64,000 nt of DNA, from positions 137,899,950-137,963,949 of the forward strand of contig NC_090943.1 in NCBI RefSeq assembly GCF_040807025.1. The letters run 5' to 3'. Under the pieces are notes generated by a model. It made no database searches and had not been told where the DNA came from. It worked only from the letters and a program-made list of their open reading frames with translations. This document shows, one piece after another, positions 29,201 through 41,163 of the stretch. The position numbers and the translations under genes were made by a program. Positions within the stretch are counted from its first letter, which is position 1. The number at the start of each line of letters is the position of its first letter. The DNA is from Struthio camelus. Its lineage: Eukaryota > Chordata > Aves > Struthioniformes > Struthionidae.

Positions 29201-30876
29201 TACTCAGTGGGCTGAAGGCAAGCCCCAGCCCAGGAAGAGAGTCTGCCTGATCTTCTTAGTGCGTAAGCAATCTGCAGTAGGCATAGGTTGCAGTTCAGTA
29301 TTAATACATAGCTCAGCGCAAAGGATCTTCATTCTGCATTGTGCTAATCATGCTGACGACAAGAATGAGTGACTTGGTGGGTATGGATCATGAACCCAGA
29401 GATACTCAAAATGGTCCTGTGAATCGGACGCACTTTTCAGTGCAGTGGTTGTCTTCGCTTTGGGTATTAAAACTGGGTATGATCATGAGTGACTGGCTGC
29501 CATGAGTCACCTGTGGCACTCCTGTTTAATAGGAGAGAGCCCTAGGAATTTGAATCTCATTTGGAACTGAGGTTAGAGAATTACTTAATTTCTCTGTTTT
29601 GGGACATTCAGTGACTTTGTGCCTCTGTGCAGTGTAGAAATACCTAGAAGGAAATAAGGAGTTTTCCTTTCTGCCTGTGTTAACAACAGTAGGTAGATAG
29701 GGATGTTAAATGCTCCTCGTTGCACTTCTCTTTTAATTTAAAGCTTTCAGTTTGGAAGAAATGCTGCGACAAAGTTTGCTTGGAAGTTCATTGCATGTTA
29801 ATATCAGATGAAAGATCTAAAATATGAGGGATACTTTAATAAAAAATAGAGGTGTGATCAATTCATATTAGATGGAAATAATATAACTGAAAGTTATGTT
29901 AGAGAGAAGAAAGGCTCATGTCTTTTATGCAGCCTTCTTTAACTTGTCTCTTTCCACTAAAAGCAGCAAAAGAGGTACTTCAGCAGAAATAGCCATTTTC
30001 TATCTTATTTTGTTAGTTTCTGTTCCAGTATTAAGGGCCATGATATAGAAGTTGCCAAGCATAAAGGCAGCTAAATTTAAGATCTCTATAAGCTTTATTG
30101 TAGCCCCTTTAAGGCAGCACTATTTCCCCATGTCAGAACTATCTGCAAACTGTTGTGGCTGATTATAAGGTTCTCCTGGCAGTGTAACGGGAAACTCAGA
30201 CCTGCTTCAAGACCTCATAAGCTGGGCTCCTGCGTTGTGTGGGGTGAAGCAGGCAGGACTCTGCCCAGCGCTGGTCACAGAAAAAGGATGTCTCTGGCAG
30301 ACTCCCGTTCTCCAGAAGCCCCTGGTGGCAGCACCTTGTACAGATGTGAGCCCTTTTCAGGCTCTGCCGTCATCTATTTAAGGAGCAAACTAGTTGCCTC
30401 AGGATCAGATGTGCCTGATTGGAGGATCAGAAGTACCCTGAAACAATGTTAGCATTTTCCTTTTTGAAGAATTTTGCTTTACTTTGCAGCTTGTGCTAAG
30501 GACTAAGGTCTCTTATTGCAGTTTGCCTTCCAAAATGTTTTATAAGATTTATTTTCTCACTTTCTTTTACATACATTCCCCTTCAGAAAGAATAATTGCA
30601 GTGCAAATCTGCCATCATTCTTGAGGATCTGTAATTTAAGAAAGTCCTGAGACTTCTGCCTGCTTTTAGATGTTTTTTCAAAGAAATTCTCAGCCCATAT
30701 TCATTTTCAATACCATTTTTAACACAAATTCTCTTAGTAATCTATCCTGTTACCAATTACAGTGTTATCAGTGCTGGATAAAGAAAAAATAGTAATCTAC
30801 TTTTGCCAAAATTATTTCCCCTGCTCAGGTCCTTGTTTCATGTTTCCTACTGATCTTGAAACAGAATTTTCTAGGC

Positions 30877-30920
30877 AAATTAAGTACAGAAATAATGTAA
30901 ATTAAATACAGAAATAATAT
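30877..30920. repeat. 22-bp tandem duplication
   Basis: Two adjacent 22-base units starting AAATTAA and containing TACAGAAATAAT differ at only two positions. The surrounding sequence is AT-rich and unannotated. Confidence 0.85.
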
Positions 30921-32162
30921 GTCTATTGTAATCTATTTTATATAGAATATCTTTTTTAAGTCTCTCAGAAATTTGCTATAAATAATGTATAATTAACATA
31001 TCTAAAATGAGAATAGATTATAAGCTTAGTCAAAGTACTACTAATACTGTCAACTGTAGAAATATGATAAAGGATGCTAAATTAATTAGGTAGTACAGAA
31101 AAACCAAAGTGCTAACTTATATTTAAAAAATAACATGAAGTTGATTACTTAGAGTTTAAAAAAAAAAGGTAAATTTAAAAAATTACAGAATTGAACACAA
31201 TCAATATCATACTGCCTTTTTAAGGCATGAGCAAATTATGATCTTTCCTTAGCAGTAGCACCAATGCTCTGTCAATAGTGTTGGTTTCTGTGTTGTTGAA
31301 ATTGTACTTTGAATGACCAATGGCTGACATAATGTTTGAACGGGTGCAAATGGTCACCACGTACAGAGCTGATGCCAAGCACACTTCATACTTTTCTTCT
31401 GAAGTTTAGCTGCTTTGGTGGCAACTATGTGGCTGCCAGCTTTGGCACTTCCTCCTAAGCCTTCGCTTAGGAAGAATCAGCTTTCAGCTCTGTGGGGTTT
31501 CAGCACAGCAGCGCAGCCCTCCATAACTGGTGATACGAAGCTAATGAAAAAATTAACTGACACCTCTCTCAGTTACGGCTTTTTCTCCCCTTGGCTGTAT
31601 CATACTGGTTCCTTGGGAAGGGGAGCAATAGGCTACACAAGGCTATAGGAGCCTTTTGTTCTTTTTACTGTGCCAAACGGACATGTGACAGAACCGGTGC
31701 TGGGATGCAGGAAATTTGCGCTCCCAAAGGCAGTAGGTCAAAATTTGGACCTTACTGGCTTGTTAATTGGAACAATGTTCTGTTCCTTAATAATACCTGG
31801 AGCAACAGGCATTTCACATGCCTGGATTCTCCAGGAATTTTTCTGTCTCACAGAAGGAGGCTGCACCCTGGGCTCTGTCCAGTGGCCAAGGTGCTCTCCA
31901 CCACTCATTTCTCTGGGCTTTGTCTCTGTGGCCCATTCTCACCTGCTGTCAAAATCAAAAGCTGACATAAACCACCTTTTTGGCTTTTTTTACATGAAGC
32001 TTTTATGGATAAATTAAACTGCAGCTTCATATGTGCAAAGCAAGCTGCTAGATGATTAACAATATAACATGCCTATTAAAGTATGACTAGCTGTGTAAAT
32101 ACTGCCTCTCTCATAGGCAGCTTAAATGGTAATCCAAATAAGGGCTGATAAAGAAATGAACT

Positions 32163-32191
32163 GATATATGCTTAAAAAGATATATGCTTAA
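32163..32191. repeat. 13-bp direct repeat next to CR1 tail
   Basis: GATATATGCTTAA occurs twice, separated by AAA, immediately before the 3' tail of the minus-strand CR1 fragment. It may be a local duplication at the insertion point. Confidence 0.8.
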
Positions 32192-32194
32192 TTT

Positions 32195-32411
32195 CACAGA
32201 ATCACAGAATCGTTTAGGTTGGAAGGGACCTCTGGAGATCATCTAGTCCAACCTCCCTGTTCAAGCAGGGTCACCTAGAGCATATTGCCCAGGATCACAT
32301 CCAGACGGCTTTTGAATATCTCCAGCGAAGGAGACTCCACCACCTCTCTGGGCAACCTGTTCCAATGCTCTGTCACCCTCACAGTGAAGAAGTTTTTTCT
32401 CAGGTTCAGAA
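32195..32411 (-). mobile_element. CR1 LINE 3'-end fragment
   Basis: Read on the minus strand, the piece carries the last part of ORF2 ([31 protein letters not shown]), the CR1 3' untranslated block, and a tail of two ATTCTGTG units that appear on the + strand as CACAGAATCACAGAAT at 32195-32210. Only about 217 bases remain, a typical severely 5'-truncated insertion. It has the same 3' end as the larger plus-strand copy at 39312-41163 but is in the opposite orientation. Confidence 0.94.
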
Positions 32412-35400
32412 CCTGAATATTACTGAATATACCTGAATATAAATATTTCATTACTTTTAATTGCTATTTGCAGAGAGTAAAATTATTGTCCTTATTGCAC
32501 TTCCTGCCCCTTGTAAAAAATCTTCATCTTGAAATAATGCTTTTTCTTTTAACCCATAAAACTTTCTTTTCCATACTTCTTAATGCTTCTTTTCTCTTTA
32601 ATTTTGACCAATTCACTATGAGCCAGCATCTCTGTTCCTTCACTGAATGGGCTTTGGGTGTCCTTCAATAGCCTTGTTTTATTTCAACGTAACGGTCAGA
32701 TCTGAGGAAAGGACCTCTTTTTATAGTAACCACAAATGGAGCTTAAGTGCAGTAACTCATTTGTTTCTGTTAAATACTTGCATTTTTATGAACAGAGCTT
32801 TGTAATTTTTTTTCCTGTTCTTCTGGAAACTGATTTTTCTAAACAGGTTTTTACCCCTAATGATCATCATTTTTCATTGGTAGCATGTTTTATTTATAAA
32901 TTTTATAAACCTTGATCAATATGTTCCATTTATGTTGAATACGCAGATAGTTTACATTATTAAGTTCATCTCGAATTTTTCTGTTGATTTATTCTTGCAT
33001 CTGAGCTCATCTTCAAGGGAAAAACAATCAGATTATTGACAGCGGGCTCTTCTGTACCAAATCCTTTGGAAACAATGAGGATTAACTAGTGTTATGTTTA
33101 TCTATCCATTGGGTTTCTGAAAATTTCTATCTGTTAACTTCCATTCCAGCAGTACATATTTCTATTAAAATTATGTATTTTCTGATTGAATTATGTGGAC
33201 ACAAACCAAAGTTTGTGATGAGTGTGGACAGAAGAATGTGGGGTGGAGGTTAGAAAGACAGATCAATGTGACAGTGTTTTTTCTTTTTCTGATAGCATTC
33301 CCTCTTCCTTCCTCTACTCATTGCTACCTTTTTGCTGGATTCTTTCAAGATCATGCCTATGGAAAATATTATATATAAGCTCTTTTCTTCTCTCACTGTT
33401 TCAGACACCATCTTTTTGTTTTGTTTGTCTTGTCTCCAGTCTATCCTATAATATTCTGAAAAGCAAATTCATCCTATTTCTATAAGAGTAACATAATGGC
33501 AGCTGCCATATCTCAAGCATTCACACTCTCAAATATCACCCATTTTTTACTGTGCTCTTTCACTTATAGATCCTCATCTAATTGTATTGACTTTTTCCTT
33601 CTACGGTTTTTATAATCTGCCTCTTGCTTTTTGATCTATCGATAAGCAGCTCATGTTTTTTTTTCTTTTCTTCAGTGACTGTGCTTTTCCATCTCCCGTG
33701 TTCAGATGTTCTTCATTTTTTTTGTGGCAACTAACGTCATCTTCGTCTTCTAGAGGATGGAAGCAGTGGATAAGCATTTACGTTGCAGTCTCTGCCATTA
33801 GCTTGTACCTATCAAGAAAATAGACTATCTAGTCATTGCTGGAAGATAATTCTTTCCTTCTGCTGTTGCTGCAATCCAAATCTTGAGTGCATTCCACTAT
33901 AGAGTCTTTTTTTTTTTGAATTGCTTTCATCTTGAAATCAGGGAAATTTCTATGTGTCTTTAGCCTCTGTGGGAGAAGTACATACTCATAAAAGTTTCCC
34001 TCCACGAGAACTGGAGGGTAAAGCACCATTTTCATAGTGGTATCTTCTTTTAATCTCCAATCAACTGGAAATTTGTTAATTTTCAATGTAATGTATTGAT
34101 TGGCAGTGACATGTTGTCCTACATAGAGAATGCTTACAATTAGGAAGGCATCAAATTACGCTACTTTGTCTTAGGTAAGAAAAGAACAAAACTAAATGTC
34201 ATTGTGTACATGTGTCTTTGTGTCTGTCTCTCCTAATGGCTTTCAAACCTAGAAGAGTGTGGTGAAATGAGGAGGTTCCACATTAGGAGCCTCATCTGAA
34301 GGAAACGCTAAAGAAGGAGGTTAGAAACAGGACAGGAATTGTTCCAGTACTGCTAGGACAAATTATTTTATTTTAAGCAGGGAGTTCTTAAAGGTCAGTT
34401 CAGATTAGCTTTCTGGGGCACAGTGACCTATTTTATTATTTACATCAGGAAGGTAGAAACAGACAGCTAGGATGTATGCCCAATTCATTCCGAAGTAAGT
34501 ACATTTTAAAACGTACTCTACGATAGGTTATTCAATAAATTTGTGTTTTCCAAATGTCAGTGCATCATTTATCCGCTAGGAACAGTGCGTTTTTGCCAAT
34601 CTATTACTGTTCCAAAGTCTGTGATAGAGTTCTCTGGCAATAACATGTCGATTAACTTTAATCACAGCATATTGCTCAGTATTTTTTTCTCTAGATTGGG
34701 AAGAAGTCATCTCTGTAGAACATTTAAAACTAATTAGAATATTATGTTGGTTTAAAGTATTGAATTCTAGATTAGCCATGAAAATTGTGTTAGCCTTAGT
34801 GCAAAAGAAGTGTTCATTATCTGTACAGTTTTTGAAGTATTTAAAAAAAGTATCCGGATATCCATCCTTACTCCACTGTTTGACTATTACATACTCTATT
34901 TAATCATGCTCATAATCAAAATAGGCTTGAAAATTAAAAATAAACATGCTTTCATACTGAATTAATTTTATTTTTCCTTAGACACTTATGCATGCCAGTT
35001 AATTTTTGTAGGATTGATTTTGAGCACTCAAATGCCAGAATAATTTTCTTTCCAAACTCAAACTTTTCTATGAACAACAAAAAACAATTCACCCGTCTCT
35101 TCCTGTGAAATCTTATGTGGAGCTTTTTCCGCATTAAACCCACATTGTTAGGTGAAAAACACCCCTTGAGAGGAAAACAAGGTAGGAGAACAGGTATCTA
35201 GTTAGGAGGTATTCCATCTAGAAAATTTCCATCTTTACATATTACAAAACTCATTTTCTAAGTTTCCTAAAACCCTTAAACACTGAAAATTACAGATGAA
35301 GTCACTAAGCAGTAAAGCAGTCAATGGGTATTTTTCTGTTGACTGGAAAACGGCCAAGATTTTATTTCAATTGTTAAGATAGTTTTTTATTAACACCCAT

Positions 35401-37960
35401 CCTAATGATTACTGGAATTAGGCAGCAGGTTTGTGAAGTAGTAACTATTTTCTTCTCCAAATACATTCGTGAATCAAAGACTAAAGGGTTTTGGGAAGAA
35501 AGGTGAAAGGGCAAGACGGAGGAAAGTGAAATAAATCTTCAATTGGGGTTACATTTTCTGCTGTTTCAAACAAATCTGAGTTTTGCTGATGGCAAAAAAA
35601 GAAGTTAATTTCATTGTGGTGGGGCTGACCACAAAGACTTCCAGTCATCAGCATAGAGCAAACTGATGGCCCTGCCTGAGAAATTGTACAAACTCGTAGC
35701 TGTAGAAGGCCGTCTGCATCAGACTACACAAAAGTACATAAAACACAGTGTGGGGTGGGGTAACAAAATGACCCCGCTTGGCAACAGTGATAGCACTGGT
35801 CACACTGCTGGGCATCTTCAAGCACAGCGGCAGCGAAACCACTAAGGAGCGCAGGACTTGAGAGGATCTTTTTTGCAAGACTGATTTCAGTTTATTACAG
35901 GGATTCACTTCAAATCATCCTTCTTATAAACCTATAAAATATTATGAAAGAGATTAATTTTCCTTGTCCATCTTGCAATGAAGTGGAAAATTAACTAATT
36001 TTATGACATTTCCTATGGACTACTGAACCAAAAAGAGAATGTGGAGGAATTCATGAACATGATTGTTGAAAGTTTTTGCTTAGGAGCAGTCCTGCTAGAC
36101 ATTGTTTGCAGAAGGCTGAGCAGTAACATAGATTATAAAATTGTTTAAAAGAGAATAGAAAGACTCTGTGCTTAGTAAAAGCAAGTCTGGAAAGTGGAGG
36201 AATATGCTGAAATAATGGTATAGAAAAATGAACTCAGAAGAATTGTTCTGAATAGGAATAGGTGGGAAATGAGCACTTGTCAAGGCCAGAGAGGAGGGGA
36301 TTATGCTAGTCAGATCTGGTGAGTGTGAGGGCCTGGGTCATAGACATAGCTTATGTAGGAATGTAAATCTTTGGATTTTTCCAATGTTACCCAGGAAAAT
36401 GTGTGTTTGCCAGTTACTCTGTCTTTGGCAATCTTATAACTTTATCATTTGTGTCTATCTCTCTCAAATTCACGTTACTTCCTTTTCAGACTCCTCCTGA
36501 CTGGGTGAGGCCACTCTATGACTATGAAGACTGTAGCTTTCCTCATTCTCCAGAAAGAGCTCTCCGTTACTTCCAGACTTGTTTAAGGTGTTCCTAGCTG
36601 CTTCCAGATGCTTCCAGTCCACCTACAGTTCCTTTGTTTGAACATTTGGCTTCATCTAAGTCTTCACGTCAAATTTATTTTTATCCTACAAAGCCCGAGC
36701 TCTGGATCTTTGCCCCCTTCTGTGCAGTCTGATATGGAATCTTGAATTTTGTTTCATCCAGGAGAGGCAAACCAAGTCTTCTGAAAGTTATTGTCTTCTG
36801 CCTGAATTTTGGAAGAGATGGGGAGATGACATGTAAATCTTTGCATTTTTAACTATTATTCTATCATTTGTGTGCTGAGTGGCTACTGAAAATAAGGATA
36901 TACTGGGAAGGAAATGCTAAATTTGAATAGGTATGAAAGAGTAGTTACATGATCATAACTATAATCTTTACTATATCTGTTCACAGGTTTAAAATTAATC
37001 ACAGTCTATTTTCATAGACTATAATCTCTCTATAGATATAATCATAAAAAAAAAAATCTCTTTTTTTCCATGTAGTTGCTACACCGTTATTAATTCATAT
37101 TTTTAAGTAAAGGGAGTAAGGAAATGGTCGACTGCTTTTGTTAGCCTCTGTCTCGTTCTCTGTTCAGTCTCCCCAGTCTTTTGCTTCCCTTTCTGTCTGT
37201 GCTACTCTTTCTCTTCTTCTTCCCTGCCTTGGCACCAGTGGCAGAAACTGATGAGCTGAGATTACTGCGTTCAGTCACAGGTTAGACTCTGTAGACAGGC
37301 TCACCCTGCTTAGTGTGAACAGACTCTACGGACACTTTCCCTCTCCAAGTCTGACAAGTGTCCTCAAAGCAGCTAGTAAGTGAGACTTTCAAAAGCTTCC
37401 AAAAAGCACCATTTGGGAGAGTTTCCATATGAATGGCACCCACCCAGCTGAAGTGACTGTTCTGCAAAATGGGAAGTCTGCATTCTAAATGTGTGTCAAT
37501 ACCAGAGTGCCTCAGCAAAACAACAAGGTAAAAACCAAACTGCCTAACCTTGTTCTCAGAAATGGCTGAAAACTCTTCTTTTTCCTTTTCCTTTTTTTTT
37601 TTTTTTTGCCAATTTCTCTCAAAATCATTAAACCAAAGACAGAAAGTTAGCATGAAGGAAAAAAAAACAGATCCAGTATTAAAATTTTGTCAGAAAAATA
37701 TAAAGAAGTGACTTGGAGAGAATAATGGTTGAGCATTCATAACTTAAAGGCTATTTTAAAATCATTTGCAAATAGCCCTCCCTGAAGGTGAGGTAGAGGG
37801 TGGGAAGCGAGACAGGGAGACTTTCTAATGCTCTGCCCATTGCAGAGGGAGCTCACTCATTTTTCGCCCCAGAGATCATCATAGGTAAAACTGTTTAAAG
37901 TTCTCTGAAGATATTTAATAGGGCTTATCAGTGATTTATGCATATACATACATACCTGTG

Positions 37961-37967
<7 letters not shown>

Positions 37968-38003
<36 letters not shown>
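37968..38003. repeat. (AT)n microsatellite
   Basis: About 18 uninterrupted AT units follow a TGTGTGTGC run. The array is self-complementary and likely length-variable. Confidence 0.95.
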
Positions 38004-38005
<2 letters not shown>

Positions 38006-38524
38006 TGCATAAATGAATTATATGGTGTATTTATAAAATAATTTTGTATTGAGGAAGAGTTACTAAGCTCATAAGTTTAAGATAATTTTGGTACTCCAGG
38101 AGACATAAATTCCAAATTTGAACCTAGGAAGCTTTAACTCTATCTTGTCCCATATTGTATCTGATGCGCATATTTATGTGCATAGTTCAAAAGGCAAGCG
38201 TGGAAACTAAGTTATGGATCTCATGGTCAAGAGATCAGATAGTTCTGTGTTCAGAATTCAGTAGTGGCACAACTGAGTGAAAAAGATGTATTTCTTTTTT
38301 GCTGCGTGTAAAGTGAAGAAAGCCAAAAGAAAAACTTTGATTAACTGAAGAAAGGAAGGGATTGAGAAAGAAAGATACGTTTACTTATGCTATTTTAGAA
38401 GTAAAAATATATGCATCTTTTACTGCAGAAGGTCAGCTATGGATCCTATTCTTTAACAATGAAGAAAGGACTTTTAGCCATTTATTTATTTTGTTTTTAA
38501 AACTGATAGAATTTTAAAGCCCCC

Positions 38525-38578
38525 AAATTTGAAACTTATTTCTTGCTTGTAAAATTTGAAATTTATTTCTTGGTTGTA
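38525..38578. repeat. 27-bp tandem duplication
   Basis: Two adjacent 27-base units beginning AAATTTGAAA and ending CTTG.TTGTA differ at two positions (C/T and C/G). The junction is at 38551/38552. Confidence 0.88.
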
Positions 38579-39179
38579 CCGAAAAGATCATAAGGCTAAA
38601 ACACTTTGAGGATTTGCTGTCTCTCATGTATGAATTTATACTTCTTAAGATCCTTTTCAAATTTCAAAGATGTACAAAGTTTTACAGAAATGTAGGTTTG
38701 ATATGATTATGTGTAATTCAGTTGTCTTCTAGGAAATGAAACAAAAACTAGAAAACCAAATGGCATATTTCCTTTTTTGTATTTGTTGCAATTAAGCATA
38801 CTTAAAACTTTCAAATGATAGTAGCAATGTAAATACTAATTATAAATTATATTTATGTATTAAGTATTGCATATATGTATTATATGTATTAAGCATATAT
38901 TTTTATTTGTGGAAACAGTTTTTGCCAAGACAGCAGGTTGAAGTATTAGTCAGCTGCTAGTATGGCTGTTGCTCAATTTCTGAAGTTCTTCTCATGCATG
39001 CAAATCAATAACTCTTCTTGTCATGAAGGTACAGCACCAATAGGTCATATTTTCTATGCCAGTAAAATTTCCATCAGTCTTGAGTAAATAGGTTGCTTAC
39101 ATGATCCCTTTCATGCTTCTGCATTGAATAAAGCCGTATTCAGAATACGAAAGCTATTAATTTCTTGATCATGCAGGTA

Positions 39180-39252
39180 GTGTGGATAAAAGGATGGGTC
39201 AGGGTAGGTGGTGTGGATAAAAAGATAAGGATAAAAGGACAATAAAGATAAA
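39180..39252. repeat. GGATAAAA-rich minisatellite-like stretch
   Basis: GTGTGGATAAAA occurs twice and related GATAA(A)GGATAAAAGG / AAAGATAAAAG variants follow, ending about 60 bases before the first recognizable CR1 sequence. Confidence 0.6.
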
Positions 39253-39400
39253 AGTTTCCACAGGGTATGGTGTTAGGCATGCTTTTTTCCCCTATGCCTA
39301 TGTAAAAAGGTCTAAGGCCCATTTGGAATTAAATCTGGCAAGAGATGTCAAAGACAACAAGAAGGGGCTTCTTCAAATACATCAAGAGTAAAAGGAAAAT

Positions 39401-41079
39401 GTGGGCCTGCTTCTGAATGGGGTAGGTGCCCTGATAACAAAAGATATAGAAAAGGTAGAGTTATTGAATGCTGCCTTTGCTTCAGTCTTTACTGCTAAGG
39501 CCAGTCCTCAGGAATTCCAGACCCTGGGGACAAGAGAGGAAGGCTGGAGAAAGAAAGACCCTCCCTGGGTCGAGGAGGATCAGATTAGAGATCATTTAGG
39601 CAGACTTGACATCCACAAATCCATGGGCCCCGATGGGATGCACCCATGAGTGCTGAGGGAGCTGGCGAATGTTATTGCTAGGCCACTCTCCATCCTCTTG
39701 GAAAGGTCTTGGAGATCAGGAGAGGTGCCTGAGAACTAGAAGAAAGCCAGTGTCACTGCAGTCTTCAAAAAGGGCAAGAAGGAGGAGCCAGGAAACTACA
39801 GGCCTGTCTGCCTCACCTCCATCCCGGGAAAGCTGATGGAACAGCTCCTCCAGGAGGTCCTCACTAAGAATGTGGAGGACAAGAAAGTGATCCGGAGTAG
39901 TCAGCATGGCTTCACTGAAAGAAAACCATGTTTAACCAACCTGATAGCCTTCTATGATGGAATGACTGTCTGGGTAGATGAGGGCAGAGCAGTGGATGTT
40001 GTCTCCCTGGACCTCAGCAAGGCTTATGACGCTGTCTCCCATCACATCCTCGTAGGTAAACTCAGGAAGTGTGGGCTAGATGAGTGGACGGTGAGGTGGC
40101 TTGAGAACTGGCTGGATGGCAGAGCTCAGAGGGTTGTGGTCAGTGATGTAGAGTCAAATTGGAGGCCTGTAGCTAGCAGGGTCCCCCAGGGGTCAGTCCT
40201 GGGTCCAGTCTTGTTCAATATATTCATCAATGACCTGGAGGAAGGGACAGAGTGCACCCTCAGCAAATTTGCTGATGATACTAAACTGGAAGGAGTGGCT
40301 GACGCACCAGAAGGCTGTGCTGCCATTCAGAGGGACCTAGACAGGCTGGAGAGATGGGCAGCAAGAAACCTTATGAAGTTCAACAAAGGCAAGTGCATGG
40401 TCCTGCACTTAGGGAGGAATAACCAGTACAGGCTGGGGGTTGACCTGTTGGAAAGCAGCTCTGCAGAGGAGGACCTGGGAGTCCTGGTGGACAGCAAGTT
40501 AAGCATGAGCCAGCAATGTGCCCTTGTGGCCAAGAAGGCCAATGGTCTTCTGGGGTGCATGAGGAAGAGTGTTGCCAGCAGGTCGAGGGAGGTGATCCTG
40601 TCCCTCTCGTCAGCCCTGGAGAGGCCTCACCTGGAGTCCTGTGTCCAGTGCTGGGCTCCCCAGTACAAGAGACACATGGCGCTGCTGGAGAGAGTCCAGC
40701 AGAGGGCTACGAAGGTGATGAGGGGACTGGAGCATCTCTCCTCTGAAGAAAGGCTGAGGGAGCTGGGCTTGTTCAGCCTGGAGAAGAGAAGACTGAGAGG
40801 AAGTGTATAAGAAGACTTATACACATCAATGTGTATAAGTATCTGAAGGGAGGGTGTCAAGAAGATGGAGGCATACTCTTCTCCGTGGTGCCCAGCAACA
40901 GGACGAGAGGCAATGGGCAGAAACTGAAACACATGAAGTTCTATCTGAACATGAGGAAAAACTTGTTTCCTGTGAGGGTGACTGAGCACTGGAACAGGTT
41001 GCCCAGAGAGGCGGTGGAGTCTCCTTCCCTGGAGATATTCAAAAGCCGTCTGGATGTGATCCTGGACAGTATGCTCTAG
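39401..41079 (+). pseudogene. decayed CR1 ORF2 reverse transcriptase (C-terminal part)
   Basis: One frame runs from 39401 to 40810 and is interrupted by TGA at 39647 (probably a CpG-decayed Arg codon) and TAG at 39737 (in place of the Trp expected in the family). The uninterrupted part from 39836 shows RT motif A (LDLSKAYD, about 40007-40030), motif B (PQGSVLGP, about 40184-40207) and the catalytic motif C FADD (40268-40279). After 40810 the frame is lost through a small repeat-made insertion; the C-terminal end continues in another frame from 40831 to 41079 (VYKYLKGG...EHWNRLPRE...[10 protein letters not shown]). Further frameshifts lie near 39365-39400, upstream of this frame. The copy cannot make a working enzyme. 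The long surviving stretch suggests it is not among the oldest copies. Confidence 0.93.
40803..40839. repeat. direct-inverted-direct repeat inside CR1
   Basis: GTGTATAAG (40803-40811), CTTATACACAT (40816-40826) and ATGTGTATAAG (40829-40839) are copies of one short sequence in direct, inverted and direct order. The last copy is the one expected in CR1 (encoding VYK). The extra copies replace the usual codons upstream and break the reading frame. Confidence 0.9.
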
Positions 41080-41163
41080 AGGACCCTGCTTGAGGTGGAA
41101 GGTTGGACTAGCTGATCTCCAGAGGTCCCTTCCAACCTAAACCATTCTGTGTGATTCTGTGAT

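Larger units (their letters stand above)
8931..32194. other. intergenic, no gene recognized
   Basis: AT-rich DNA with no recognizable exon or repeat-family protein. It contains several microsatellites, the C-rich tract near 10.37 kb, the 14-bp-arm inverted repeat near 23.98 kb and the 22-bp duplication near 30.9 kb. Overlapping frames at 31591-31965 and 31670-32017 (+) show no domain I recognize. Confidence 0.6.
32412..39311. other. intergenic, no gene recognized
   Basis: AT-rich spacer between the two oppositely oriented CR1 copies. It holds the (AT)n array, the 27-bp duplication and the GGATAAAA-rich stretch. The largest frame (123 codons, minus strand at 37282-37653) includes a lysine run encoded by a homopolymer and is not credible as a gene. 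Confidence 0.65.
39312..41163 (+). mobile_element. CR1 LINE retrotransposon, 5'-truncated copy
   Basis: The element begins within the ORF2 reverse transcriptase region and runs to the CR1 3' end. The 3' untranslated segment after the stop at 41077-41079 carries the characteristic TTGGACTAG...GATCTCCAGAGGTCCCTTCCAACCT block and ends in two ATTCTGTG units (41144-41151 and 41154-41161). CR1 elements move by target-primed reverse transcription and are usually 5'-truncated, as here: about 1.85 kb compared with roughly 4.5 kb for a full element. The 5' boundary is set where recognizable CR1 protein similarity starts and may be off by tens of bases. No target site duplication is evident, which is normal for CR1. 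Confidence 0.95.

Noticed and set aside
31591..32017. Two overlapping + strand frames (124 and 115 codons).
   Set aside because: They overlap in different phases, have no recognizable domain, and sit in sequence without splice or promoter context.
35600..35910. Locally GC-richer stretch with an 86-codon minus-strand frame that looked like a possible transposon remnant.
   Set aside because: I could not match it to any transposase motif or find terminal inverted repeats, so it is not annotated.
37282..37653. Minus-strand frame of 123 codons with a lysine run.
   Set aside because: Part of it translates a poly(T)/TTTTCC homopolymer tract. There is no domain or conserved feature.
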